From: Spirochaetaceae bacterium
GTDB taxonomy: Bacteria > Spirochaetota > Spirochaetia > Treponematales > Breznakiellaceae
Assembly (NCBI GenBank): GCA_031255315.1
Contig: JAIRSS010000194.1
Location: forward strand, 1 to 5,684
Direction: 5' to 3'
Length of the DNA: 5,684 nucleotides
Of this stretch, positions 1 through 5,684 are shown piece by piece. Position 1 is the first letter of the stretch. Each line of letters begins with the position of its first letter. The position numbers and the translations under genes are program-made. The notes under the pieces are model-generated. The model was not told where the DNA came from. It searched no databases and saw only the letters and a program-made list of their open reading frames with translations.

Positions 1-200
1 AGGTCTCCGTCGGAAGCGTCATCCGCCAGGTATTGAAACGCAAAAAGGGTGTTCGTTTTCCGGTCAAGGAAGATCGAGTAATTGGAAACCCCTGCCTTCC
101 TGAGTTCCGCCTTAAGCTCCGGCCAAATCTCGTCATGCCGCCGTTTGTATTCCGCTTCGCATCCCGAATGCAGGTGCATCACAAAGGCTTTTCGTTTCAT
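1..200 (-). CDS. rhaM: L-rhamnose mutarotase, N-terminal part (runs off the left edge)
   Basis: Cytoplasmic enzyme that interconverts the alpha and beta anomers of L-rhamnose so that imported sugar can enter the isomerase step. It starts at an ATG (200..198) behind the Shine-Dalgarno AAAGGAGA, and 66 codons are visible before the window ends. The translation begins [20 protein letters not shown] and continues with RHDEIWPEL, then SNYSIFLD near residues 41-48. From memory of the E. coli RhaM (YiiL) sequence it aligns without gaps over this stretch, and the active-site Tyr18 and His22 fall at the same numbers here. The family is about 104 residues long, so roughly the last third, including the conserved Trp pair, lies outside the window. 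It is last in this operon segment, downstream of a terminator, with no promoter space of its own. Members of the family also act on related sugars such as L-lyxose, so the exact substrate is inferred. Confidence 0.93.
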   Translation of the reverse strand, partial: MKRKAFVMHLHSGCEAEYKRRHDEIWPELKAELRKAGVSNYSIFLDRKTNTLFAFQYLADDASDGD

Positions 201-204
201 GTTT

Positions 205-212
205 TCTCCTTT
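205..212 (-). promoter_or_regulatory. Ribosome binding site of the mutarotase gene
   Basis: The minus strand reads AAAGGAGA, with AGGAG ending 5 nt before the ATG at 200. It fixes the start of the mutarotase. It begins only about 10 nt after the stem of the upstream terminator, right where the terminator's T-rich tail ends, so translation of the gene depends on transcripts that pass the terminator. Confidence 0.85.
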
Positions 213-258
213 AAATAAAAAATGCGCGGTAAAACGGATATATCCGTCTTACCGCGCA
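213..258 (-). terminator. Intrinsic terminator between the binding-protein and mutarotase genes
   Basis: Positions 223-240 and 241-258 form an 18+18 nt inverted repeat with no spacer, so the central four to six bases would open as the loop. In minus-strand order the arms are UGCGCGGUAAGACGGAUA and UAUCCGUUUUACCGCGCA. The only imperfect pair (248 with 233) is a G-U wobble in minus-strand RNA but an A-C mismatch in plus-strand RNA, which fits selection for the minus strand. The stem base is GC-rich (UGCGCGG/CCGCGCA) and is followed at once by six T residues and then ATTT on the minus strand. It begins 19 nt after the binding-protein stop codon. It should end or protect the upstream message, with partial read-through feeding the mutarotase gene. 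Confidence 0.9.
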
Positions 259-277
259 CACGGCTTCTTAAGCGCGA

Positions 278-1327
278 TTAATACACGGTCTTCCACTCGT
301 TGATGTTGGCGCCGTCAAACCTAAAGGGAGGACCAAGCAGAACTTGGGTACCGCCGTCGGAATGGGGGACAATGACATATTCCCCAAGACGACCGGCGGT
401 GAATTTCTCTCCCGTTTTGCCGGTGATCGCACCGCTGGCAAGGCCGGTGGCCGTATAGGAGGCAAGGTAACCCAGGTCAATCGGGTTCCACAGATACATA
501 TAAGGGCAAGCGCCGTTAGTAATGTAATCCGCCATTTCGGAAGGCAGCCCCAGGCCGGTAATTATCACCTTGCCCTGCAAGCCCCGGTCGGTGATGACCT
601 TTGCCGCCGCGGCAATACCGACGGTGGTCGGAGCAACGATAACCTTCAGGTTCGGGTAGCTCAGCAACAGGGCTTCCGTCTCGGATACCGACTTGTCGCG
701 GAGATCGTCCCCATAGGCGACCTTAACCAGGTTAAGGCCGGAATACTTGGGCAGCGCGAGTTCTTTCCGCATGTAGTCGATCCAAAGGTTCTGGTTCGAC
801 GCCTGGCTTGTGGCGGAAAGTATGGCGATTTCCCCTGATCCGCCGGCAAGCTCAGAGGCCGCCTCGACAAGGGTCTGGCCAATCTTCTCGGAGTCCGCCT
901 GGTTCACGTGGGTCAGGCGGCTCGCGGGATTTACCGCCGAGTCCAGGGAATATACCTTTATCCCCGCGTCTTTTGCCTTGGTCAGGACCGGCTGAAGGGC
1001 GTCAAAGTCATTGCCGACAATGCAAATCGAAGCGACTCTCTGAGCGATAAGCTGATCGACCATCTGGATCTGGGCTTCCGCAGTGGGCTGGTCCGGGGCG
1101 CGCAGTATCGCGGTACCGCCCTGTTCCTTGATCCCGTTCTCAAAGCCGCTCATCTGCTTTTCGCCGTAGGGGTTACCCGTATTCTTGAACACTATGGCGT
1201 GGGTGTTGGTTTGACCCCCTCCCCCTTCCGCCGCCTGCTGGCGGCCGCCCGCTGCGAAGAGCGTCCCGGCAAACACCAGCGCCATTACCGCCGAAAGCAA
1301 CAAGGCTTTCGTGACCATGTTTTTCAT
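278..1327 (-). CDS. rhaS: Periplasmic sugar-binding protein of a rhamnose-type ABC transporter
   Basis: Captures the sugar in the periplasm and delivers it to the two permeases. The 349-residue protein starts at ATG 1327, chosen because GGAGG lies 6 nt upstream and the signal peptide begins there; the frame extends further only to a TTG without support. Residues 1-25 are a signal peptide (KNMVTK, then a hydrophobic stretch to VFAGTLFA) without a lipobox cysteine, so cleavage by signal peptidase I near LFA/AGG is likely. A Gly/Gln-rich linker (about 26-40) precedes a type I periplasmic-binding fold (Peripla_BP_4-like). Stretches I recognise from the RhaS/LsrB-like family are SQASNQNLWIDYM (174-186), YGDDLRDKSVSETEALL (205-221), VAPTTVGIAAAAKV (231-244), ITGLGLPSEMA (256-266) and YMYLWNPIDLGYLA (276-289). 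L-rhamnose is inferred from these and from the adjacent mutarotase; a related deoxysugar or AI-2-like ligand is the alternative. Hairpins lie on both sides, suggesting separate control of its mRNA level. Not the E. coli regulator that shares the name RhaS. Confidence 0.9.
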   Translation of the reverse strand: MKNMVTKALLLSAVMALVFAGTLFAAGGRQQAAEGGGGQTNTHAIVFKNTGNPYGEKQMSGFENGIKEQGGTAILRAPDQPTAEAQIQMVDQLIAQRVASICIVGNDFDALQPVLTKAKDAGIKVYSLDSAVNPASRLTHVNQADSEKIGQTLVEAASELAGGSGEIAILSATSQASNQNLWIDYMRKELALPKYSGLNLVKVAYGDDLRDKSVSETEALLLSYPNLKVIVAPTTVGIAAAAKVITDRGLQGKVIITGLGLPSEMADYITNGACPYMYLWNPIDLGYLASYTATGLASGAITGKTGEKFTAGRLGEYVIVPHSDGGTQVLLGPPFRFDGANINEWKTVY

Positions 1328-1333
1328 CTCTTT

Positions 1334-1338
1334 CCTCC
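1334..1338 (-). promoter_or_regulatory. Ribosome binding site that decides the binding-protein start
   Basis: The minus strand carries GGAGG, 6 nt before ATG 1327 (GGAGGAAAGAGATG). This places the start at the first residue of a normal signal peptide. The longer reading from TTG 1366 would add 13 residues with Trp and Tyr in front of the signal peptide and would be translated through the ribosome binding site itself, so it is not credible. Confidence 0.88.
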
Positions 1339-1356
1339 AATAAAACAATATATAGT

Positions 1357-1380
1357 AACCCGCCAACTAACGGACGGGTT
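1357..1380 (-). other. Intercistronic hairpin upstream of the binding-protein gene
   Basis: Inverted repeat with arms 1357-1362 and 1375-1380 (AACCCG/CGGGTT), extended by a CC/GG pair of bases across one bulged base at 1374, leaving a 7-nt loop. It lies in the 68-nt gap between the second permease and the binding-protein gene. In minus-strand RNA it is preceded by an A-tract and followed by ACUAUAUAUUGUUUUAUU, which is U-rich but not a clean U-run. It could be a weak attenuator, an RNA processing boundary or a 5' stabiliser of the binding-protein message. On the plus strand six T residues (1379-1384) follow it, so it might also stop antisense transcription. The stem is short, so confidence in function is low. 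Confidence 0.45.
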
Positions 1381-1395
1381 TTTTCCACCGGTAAA

Positions 1396-2364
1396 TCAGC
1401 GCTTTCTCAGGTTCATCACCAATACCGAAAGCACCAAAAGCAGTCCAAGAATAATCAGTATTACCTGGGCGGATACGTTGATAAGGCCCAGGCCGTAATT
1501 CAAAAACCCGATAATAAATATCGCCAGGAGGGGGCCCGCTATCCGGCCCGTCCCGCCGGAAGTGCTTACCCCGCCCAGTACCACCATCGCTATCACATCT
1601 AACTCGTAACCCATCGCCACATTGGGCCGGGTGCTCCCCATCCGGGAAGTAAGGAAGATCGCGCAGACAGCGGACATGAATCCGGTTAAAAGAAAAACCG
1701 TTACGAGAATCCGGTCGGTCTTTACCCCCGAATAGCGGCAGGCAAGCAGATTACTCCCCATGCCGTAAATCGAACGCCCGAAAGAGGTTTTATGCAACAA
1801 CAGGCCGAAAATTACCGCCGCGATACCAAACACTATCAGTATAAACGGGAAGGGCCCCACATACCCCCAGGCGAAAAAGGAGAACCACGAAGGAAAGCCG
1901 CCGGAGGCGCGGTCTTCCAGAATAACATAGGCGACGCCCCGGTAAATAGTCATGGTTGAAAGCGTTACTATCATCGCCGGGAGTTCCTTGAACTTTATCA
2001 GCAAAAGCCCGTTTATGCCGCCGCAGATTGTCCCGATAATCAGGGCGCAGAGCATGGCCGCGGGCATGGGGACGCCGACGTTGTAGATCACCGCCATCAT
2101 CACCGAACTAAAGGCTACTGTGGAAGCGACGGAAATGTCAATATTGCCCAGAATAATCACCAGCATCATGGGAAGGACGATAAACGCCTTGTCCAGAAAA
2201 TTCATCGGCCCACTGAAGAACGTATTCGCCGACAGATACCAGGGAGACAGGAAACTATTGATAATATGGATGAGGACAAAGATGACTACCAGCAGCCATT
2301 CCCACTGGAAAAAAAACCGCTTCCAACTCCAGGGCTTTTCCAAAGCCAGCGTTCTTTCGCTCAT
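1396..2364 (-). CDS. rhaQ: ABC sugar transporter permease, second subunit
   Basis: Inner-membrane permease of 322 residues, BPD_transp_2 (RbsC/LsrD-like) family, forming half of the translocation channel. ATG 2364 overlaps the first permease's stop codon by four bases (ATGA), and AAGGAG lies about 6 nt upstream, so translation is likely coupled. A charged, aromatic N-terminus (about 1-21) precedes the first membrane segment (about 22-40). Later hydrophobic segments lie roughly at 60-75, 82-96, 101-122, 127-149, 171-190, 218-239, 254-267, 273-295 and 298-317, and it ends in a basic tail (NLRKR). Family landmarks are GNIDISVAS (73-81), the cytoplasmic coupling-type loop SFGRSIYGMGSN (194-205) and VVLGGVSTSGGTGRIAG (261-277). 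The usual GGIDLS motif reads GNIDIS here, whereas the partner permease keeps GGIDLS, consistent with a heterodimeric channel. The symbol rests on order after the ATPase (T-P-Q as in the rhizobial rhamnose operon) and on the neighbours. Confidence 0.88.
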   Translation of the reverse strand: MSERTLALEKPWSWKRFFFQWEWLLVVIFVLIHIINSFLSPWYLSANTFFSGPMNFLDKAFIVLPMMLVIILGNIDISVASTVAFSSVMMAVIYNVGVPMPAAMLCALIIGTICGGINGLLLIKFKELPAMIVTLSTMTIYRGVAYVILEDRASGGFPSWFSFFAWGYVGPFPFILIVFGIAAVIFGLLLHKTSFGRSIYGMGSNLLACRYSGVKTDRILVTVFLLTGFMSAVCAIFLTSRMGSTRPNVAMGYELDVIAMVVLGGVSTSGGTGRIAGPLLAIFIIGFLNYGLGLINVSAQVILIILGLLLVLSVLVMNLRKR

Positions 2365-3416
2365 GACGCGCTCCTTGCTTCGCTTTCCGGTCCGGCGGCG
2401 CGGATGTTCCGTGAACGCAATACGGCCCGGTCGTTGTTTCGTTTTATCAGCACATTAGTAAGGATCGCCGCAAGGATCACAAAGCCCTGTATAGCCTGCT
2501 GCCAGAACGGCGATACGTTTATCAGAGGCAGAGCGTTGGCGAGGATGCCGAAGAGAATCACCCCCAGGACAAGGCCCGACAGTTTCCCCCGGCCGCCCGA
2601 AACGCTTACGCCCCCAAGCACGCAGGCGGCGATAACGTTCATCTCGTAACCGGCGGCGGTGTCTCCCTGGGCGGAGGCAAATTTCGCCACCCAAAGCACT
2701 CCCGAAAGGCCAGCCAGCGCGCCCATCAGTATGTACACCAGGGTAACGATCCTTTTCCGGGGAAGCCCGATAATCTCCGCGGCTTCGGGATTGGAGCCGA
2801 CGGCGTAAATGCGCCTGCCCGTCCGGGTGTACGTGATAAAATAATAGAAGAGTACATAGATAACCAGGGCGGTTATTATCAGATTATTCACCCCCAGGAT
2901 CCTGCCCGTCGCCAGGGCCTTGAAGCCTTCCGACATCTGATAGGCGCTGACCCACTGGCCTTTGCTCGCCATATAGGTAAGGCCGCGGATCACATTCATA
3001 AGCCCAAGGCTCGCGATGATCGGCAGTATGGAAAACCGGGCGATGAGGATCCCGATGACAAGCCCGGCAACGGCCCCTATCGCCGTCCCCTCAAGGACCA
3101 GCACCATCGGGGGTACAGCGGGATTACCCCGCACCGTAAGGGCGGTAACCATGCCGGAAAAGGCCATAGTAGCGCCGATGGAAAGATCAATGCCGCCGGT
3201 CAGCAGGACCATCATCATCCCGACGGACAAAATACCCAGGATAGCCGTATTGGTAAGGATCTGCCCTATATTCAAACCTGTAAGAAATTCATTGTTACGC
3301 GCCTGCACTAAGGCGCTCACCAGAACGATAAATATCACCAGGCCAAGCTCTCGGAATTTTTCGACTATATTGGACGATGAGCCTTTAACGCCTTTTATTT
3401 TACCGGTTGATCCCAT
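2361..3416 (-). CDS. rhaP: ABC sugar transporter permease, first subunit
   Basis: Inner-membrane permease of 351 residues, BPD_transp_2 (RbsC/LsrC-like) family, pairing with the second permease to pass the sugar into the cytoplasm. ATG 3416 begins one base after the ATPase TGA, with GGGAG in the end of the ATPase gene serving as ribosome binding site. A polar N-terminus (1-23) is followed by hydrophobic segments near 24-38, 57-73, 80-94, 104-127, 130-150, 178-196, 222-243, 258-270, 279-297 and 306-324. Family motifs are LLTGGIDLSIGATMAFSGMV (71-90), GRRIYAVGSNPEAAEIIGLP (200-219; the EAA-like loop that contacts the ATPase) and CVLGGVSVSGGRGKLSG (265-281). A hydrophilic, Arg-rich C-terminal tail of about 25 residues is predicted to be cytoplasmic and is longer than in the partner. 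Family membership is clear; the substrate is inferred from the operon. Confidence 0.9.
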   Translation of the reverse strand: MGSTGKIKGVKGSSSNIVEKFRELGLVIFIVLVSALVQARNNEFLTGLNIGQILTNTAILGILSVGMMMVLLTGGIDLSIGATMAFSGMVTALTVRGNPAVPPMVLVLEGTAIGAVAGLVIGILIARFSILPIIASLGLMNVIRGLTYMASKGQWVSAYQMSEGFKALATGRILGVNNLIITALVIYVLFYYFITYTRTGRRIYAVGSNPEAAEIIGLPRKRIVTLVYILMGALAGLSGVLWVAKFASAQGDTAAGYEMNVIAACVLGGVSVSGGRGKLSGLVLGVILFGILANALPLINVSPFWQQAIQGFVILAAILTNVLIKRNNDRAVLRSRNIRAAGPESEARSAS

Positions 3417-3417
3417 A

Positions 3418-4920
3418 TCACTCTCCCATAGCCGCTTTGAGTATGCTTTCCTGCGTGGCCTCCGCAGTATCCATGACCGTCGTCACGACGCCTTCCCGCA
3501 TAACCACAACGCAGTCGCTCATGCCCAACACTTCGGGCATCTCGGAAGAAATCATGATGATCCCGTATCCGGCGGCGGCCAGATCGTTCATGATAGAATA
3601 GATCGCCGTCTTTGCCCCCACGTCAACGCCCTTGGTCGGCTCGTCAAGAATAATTACCTTCATGTCCGAGTTGAGCATCTTGCCCACAATCACCTTCTGC
3701 TGGTTCCCGCCGGAAAGGGTGGAAACCAGATCGTGTACGCTTACCGCCTTTACCGCCAGCTTCTCCGCCGCTTCCCCGGCCTTCTCGTTTTCCCGTCGGG
3801 CGTCAAGCCAGCCGAAACGGACGAATTTATCCAGCACGGGAAGGCTGATGTTCTTGGCGATTTCCCAGCGGAGCACCAGGCCCTCTTTCAAGCGGTCTTC
3901 CGGGAGGAGTCCGATCCCTTCCGCAATGGCCTGGGTGGGAGTAAGCTGGTTCAGCTTCCGGCCCTCAAGCGTAACCGTCCCCGAATCGTAGCCGGAGATA
4001 CCGTAAATCGCCTCGCAGACTTCCGTACGCCGCGCTCCTACCAGGCCGGTCAGGGCCAGCACCTCCCCCTTGCGCACGGAAAAACTCACATCCCGGAAGA
4101 AGCCCATGCGGGAAAGCCCCTCGACTTTGAGGACATCCTCTCCGATCCTGACCTCCCGTTTGGGAAAGAACTGCACGATTTCCCTGCCCACCATCGCGGT
4201 TACCATGGTGTGGTTGTCTACATCCTTAATATCCCAGGTATTGATGTACTTCCCGTCCCGCAGCACCGTTACCCGGTCCGCAAGGCGGTACATATCTTCA
4301 AAACGATGGGATATAAAAATGACCGACACGCCTTTCTGTTTTAAGCCTTCGGTAATACGGTAGAGGTCCTCGCTTTCCCGGTTGGAAAGCGGCGCGGTCG
4401 GTTCGTCCATGATGATGATCCGGGCGTTGGCGGAAAGGGCCTTGGCAATCTCGACAATCTGCTGCTGCGCCACCGAAAGAGTCCCCATTACGGAACGGGC
4501 GTCGAATTTCGCGTCAAGTTGAGCCAGCAGTTCCGCCGCCTCCCGGTTCATGGTCTTCCAGTCAATACGATTAAAGGGGCCGCTTGTCTTTTCATGGCCC
4601 ATAAAAATGTTTTCCGCCACGCTTATGTCCGGAAAACAGGTAACGTGCTGGTAAATCACCGCGATGCCCAGAGCTTGGGCGTCAAGCGGAGCGCGGACGT
4701 TCGCCGGTTTACCGTCAACCAGAAAGTCGCCCTGATCCGGCAGATGTACGCCCGTGATAATTTTGATAAAGGTAGACTTACCCGCGCCGTTTTCCCCCAT
4801 AAGCGCGTGGATCTCTCCCTTCCGCACGGTAAAGTGTACATCGTCAAGCGCCCTGACGCCGGGGAACGTTTTTGTAATATGCCGAAGCTCAAGGATATAC
4901 TCCCCTTCTTTTTCAGCCAC
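3418..4920 (-). CDS. rhaT: Sugar ABC transporter ATPase with two nucleotide-binding domains
   Basis: Cytoplasmic ATPase of 500 residues that powers sugar import, RbsA/LsrA/RhaT type with two fused ABC domains; the length is normal. The N-terminal domain shows Walker A GENGAGKST (42-50), Q-loop Gln91 (YQHVTCFPDISVAENI), the signature LSVAQQQIVEIAKAL (148-162) typical of this subfamily, Walker B IIIMDEPTA (168-176) and the switch His205 (ISHRFEDM). The C-terminal domain has the degenerate P-loop GLVGARRTE (292-300), without the Lys-Ser/Thr of a true Walker A, then LSGGNQQKV (402-410) and Walker B VIILDEPTKGVDVG (422-435); ISSEMPE (457-463) replaces the switch His, as is usual here. One catalytically competent and one degenerate site are therefore predicted. 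It starts at GTG 4920 behind AGGAGG, which overlaps the isomerase stop codon. The name follows the rhizobial rhaT ATPase, not the E. coli rhamnose-proton symporter. Confidence 0.93.
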   Translation of the reverse strand: MAEKEGEYILELRHITKTFPGVRALDDVHFTVRKGEIHALMGENGAGKSTFIKIITGVHLPDQGDFLVDGKPANVRAPLDAQALGIAVIYQHVTCFPDISVAENIFMGHEKTSGPFNRIDWKTMNREAAELLAQLDAKFDARSVMGTLSVAQQQIVEIAKALSANARIIIMDEPTAPLSNRESEDLYRITEGLKQKGVSVIFISHRFEDMYRLADRVTVLRDGKYINTWDIKDVDNHTMVTAMVGREIVQFFPKREVRIGEDVLKVEGLSRMGFFRDVSFSVRKGEVLALTGLVGARRTEVCEAIYGISGYDSGTVTLEGRKLNQLTPTQAIAEGIGLLPEDRLKEGLVLRWEIAKNISLPVLDKFVRFGWLDARRENEKAGEAAEKLAVKAVSVHDLVSTLSGGNQQKVIVGKMLNSDMKVIILDEPTKGVDVGAKTAIYSIMNDLAAAGYGIIMISSEMPEVLGMSDCVVVMREGVVTTVMDTAEATQESILKAAMGE

Positions 4921-4925
4921 GCCTG

Positions 4926-4931
4926 CCTCCT
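4926..4931 (-). promoter_or_regulatory. Ribosome binding site of the ATPase gene, overlapping the isomerase stop
   Basis: The minus strand reads TAGGAGGCAGGCGTG: the isomerase TAG (4932-4930) shares bases with the perfect Shine-Dalgarno AGGAGG (4931-4926), 5 nt before the GTG start at 4920. It supports the GTG as the true start and suggests that ribosomes finishing the isomerase re-initiate on the ATPase. Confidence 0.88.
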
Positions 4932-5684
4932 ATCCTATTTTCCTGCACTCAATTCCCAAAAGCCGGGCCAGCTTTTCTATTTTCCCGGCAATATGCCCAA
5001 CCCCGATGGCGCAGTGATGAGCCGGACCGGCCTTTGACCACAGGTTGACAAATTCACGGGCCGGAATGGAAAAACGGTAACGGCTGTTCGTATTGCCTAT
5101 CTCCAGAACCGGGCCGGGCACAGACTCCCCTTCGGCACAGAGCAGGAAGGTTGAGCCCTCCGGCCCCTGCACCACCGAAAGAAAGGTAACCGGGCCGTGC
5201 CTGACGCTCATCTGAATCGAAAGCCCCTTGCCGGGTTTGCCGTGGTATACCGGAAGCGGGGTCAGCGCCACCTTCCCCTCGGCAATCGCCGGATGCGCCG
5301 GCCCGTCATGGCCCCACAAAACCACGTCATCGTTGAAATCCATAGCGTACAACTCGGAGAAGGAACCGCCCGCGCCAAAGCAGTCCATGATTTTCATAGC
5401 CGCCGCGTTCTTGACCTCGCATTCCCCGGCCACCGGCACGCCGGACGCGGTAAGCAGGGTATTTCCGGCAATAACGGAACTGACGATGTTTTCATGATCG
5501 CTCCCCGGGGAACCCTCGTAGTAGTAGGCCATTGCCCCCAGCCGGTTTTCCTCAACAAGCCGGCCCAGAGCGAAAGAGGTCCGGGCGGCCCGGTTCAATT
5601 CATACTCATCACATTCGGGGGAAACAGCGAATTGTTCTTCAAAACGCTTCCGCTCTCCGGCGATCTCCGCCTTCCCTACCGTAT
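4930..5684 (-). CDS. L-fucose/L-arabinose isomerase-like protein, C-terminal part (runs off the right edge)
   Basis: Cytoplasmic aldose-ketose isomerase-like enzyme; 250 residues are visible and the frame stays open to the window edge. An internal TTG at 5598 is read through as Leu, so it is not a start. I recognise the fold family of AraA/FucI from the C-terminal half. Numbering from the first full visible codon, the fragment shows [10 protein letters not shown] (48-57), [20 protein letters not shown] (80-99), [14 protein letters not shown] (103-116), VVLWGHDGP (120-128) and [11 protein letters not shown] (220-230). By comparison with E. coli AraA, from memory, Glu87, Glu110, His125 and a His of the 222-223 pair match the four metal ligands Glu306, Glu333, His350 and His450. 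It therefore looks catalytically intact and probably metal-dependent. It does not resemble the xylose-isomerase-like TIM-barrel L-rhamnose isomerases. It sits first in the visible operon, 9 nt before the ATPase. Whether its substrate is L-rhamnose, L-fucose, L-arabinose or another sugar cannot be settled from the sequence. Confidence 0.82.
   Translation of the reverse strand, partial: TVGKAEIAGERKRFEEQFAVSPECDEYELNRAARTSFALGRLVEENRLGAMAYYYEGSPGSDHENIVSSVIAGNTLLTASGVPVAGECEVKNAAAMKIMDCFGAGGSFSELYAMDFNDDVVLWGHDGPAHPAIAEGKVALTPLPVYHGKPGKGLSIQMSVRHGPVTFLSVVQGPEGSTFLLCAEGESVPGPVLEIGNTNSRYRFSIPAREFVNLWSKAGPAHHCAIGVGHIAGKIEKLARLLGIECRKIG

Noticed and set aside
1339..1360. AT-rich stretch as a promoter for the binding-protein gene
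   Set aside because: TATATT or TACTAT could serve as a -10 element on the minus strand, but the sequence 16-18 nt upstream (around TCCGTT) has no resemblance to TTGACA. A promoter remains possible but is not supported.
278..1366. Longer version of the binding protein starting at TTG 1366
   Set aside because: It would place 13 unusual residues before a standard signal peptide and would translate the GGAGG site; ATG 1327 has ideal spacing.
1357..1384. Plus-strand intrinsic terminator
   Set aside because: The hairpin followed by six T residues has terminator form on the plus strand, but there is no plus-strand gene for it to end and the stem is short. It is listed as a hairpin only.
908..1498. 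Plus-strand open frame of 196 residues
   Set aside because: It is antisense to the binding-protein gene and crosses the intercistronic gap and the end of the second permease. There is no domain and no supporting context.
3016..4344. Long plus-strand open frame of 442 residues
   Set aside because: It lies antisense across the ATPase and first permease, whose motifs are unmistakable. Its translation is rich in His, Arg and Pro with no recognisable domain, as expected for a shadow of a moderately GC-rich gene.
278..4920. AI-2 (Lsr) autoinducer importer
   Set aside because: The transporter is related to LsrACDB, but no lsrK, lsrF or lsrG genes are visible and the adjacent mutarotase and sugar isomerase favour a sugar.
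4930..5598. Isomerase-like gene starting at TTG 5598
   Set aside because: The same frame stays open to the window edge for 28 more codons, and the family is much longer than 222 residues, so this is an internal Leu codon in a partial gene.
1..5684. Mobile elements, CRISPR arrays, tRNA or rRNA genes, riboswitches
   Set aside because: No transposase or integrase frame, no regularly spaced repeats and no structured RNA gene were seen. Apart from the two short intercistronic gaps the window is filled by coding sequence.

Overview
The window is one strand of a sugar-uptake operon. Every gene that can be supported lies on the minus strand, so transcription runs from position 5684 towards 1. In transcription order it holds: the C-terminal part of an L-fucose/L-arabinose isomerase-like enzyme (open at the right edge), a two-domain sugar ABC ATPase, two ABC permeases, a periplasmic sugar-binding protein, and the N-terminal 66 residues of an L-rhamnose mutarotase (open at the left edge). 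The ABC genes and the mutarotase together match the rhamnose transporter set RhaT-RhaP-RhaQ-RhaS plus RhaM (called RhaU in rhizobia).

Layout: the first four genes are packed tightly. There are 9 nt between isomerase stop and ATPase start, 1 nt between ATPase and first permease, and a 4-nt ATGA overlap between the permeases. This points to one mRNA with coupled translation. The binding-protein gene is set apart by two longer gaps (68 nt before, 77 nt after), each with an inverted repeat. The downstream one is a strong intrinsic terminator whose stem is fully paired only in minus-strand RNA. The mutarotase start follows it after 22 nt, with a good Shine-Dalgarno but no room for a promoter. The likely effect is abundant binding-protein message and mutarotase expression limited by read-through.

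How the parts work together (inference from families): the binding protein captures the sugar in the periplasm, the two permeases form the channel, the ATPase powers import, the mutarotase interconverts the anomers, and the isomerase converts the aldose to a ketose. The kinase and aldolase expected to follow are not in the window. L-rhamnose is the best substrate guess from transporter and mutarotase. The isomerase is not of either classical L-rhamnose isomerase family, so another 6-deoxyhexose or pentose (L-fucose, L-lyxose, L-arabinose) is possible.

Organism: moderately GC-rich, with an outer membrane likely, because the binding protein has a cleavable signal peptide without a lipobox cysteine. 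The Gly/Gln-rich mature N-terminus (AAGGRQQ) resembles spirochaete (Treponema-type) binding proteins. This assignment is tentative. There are no tRNA or rRNA genes, mobile elements, CRISPR arrays or credible plus-strand genes. The content is ordinary carbohydrate metabolism; the most noteworthy points are the RNA hairpins around the binding-protein gene and the mismatch between isomerase type and transporter type.
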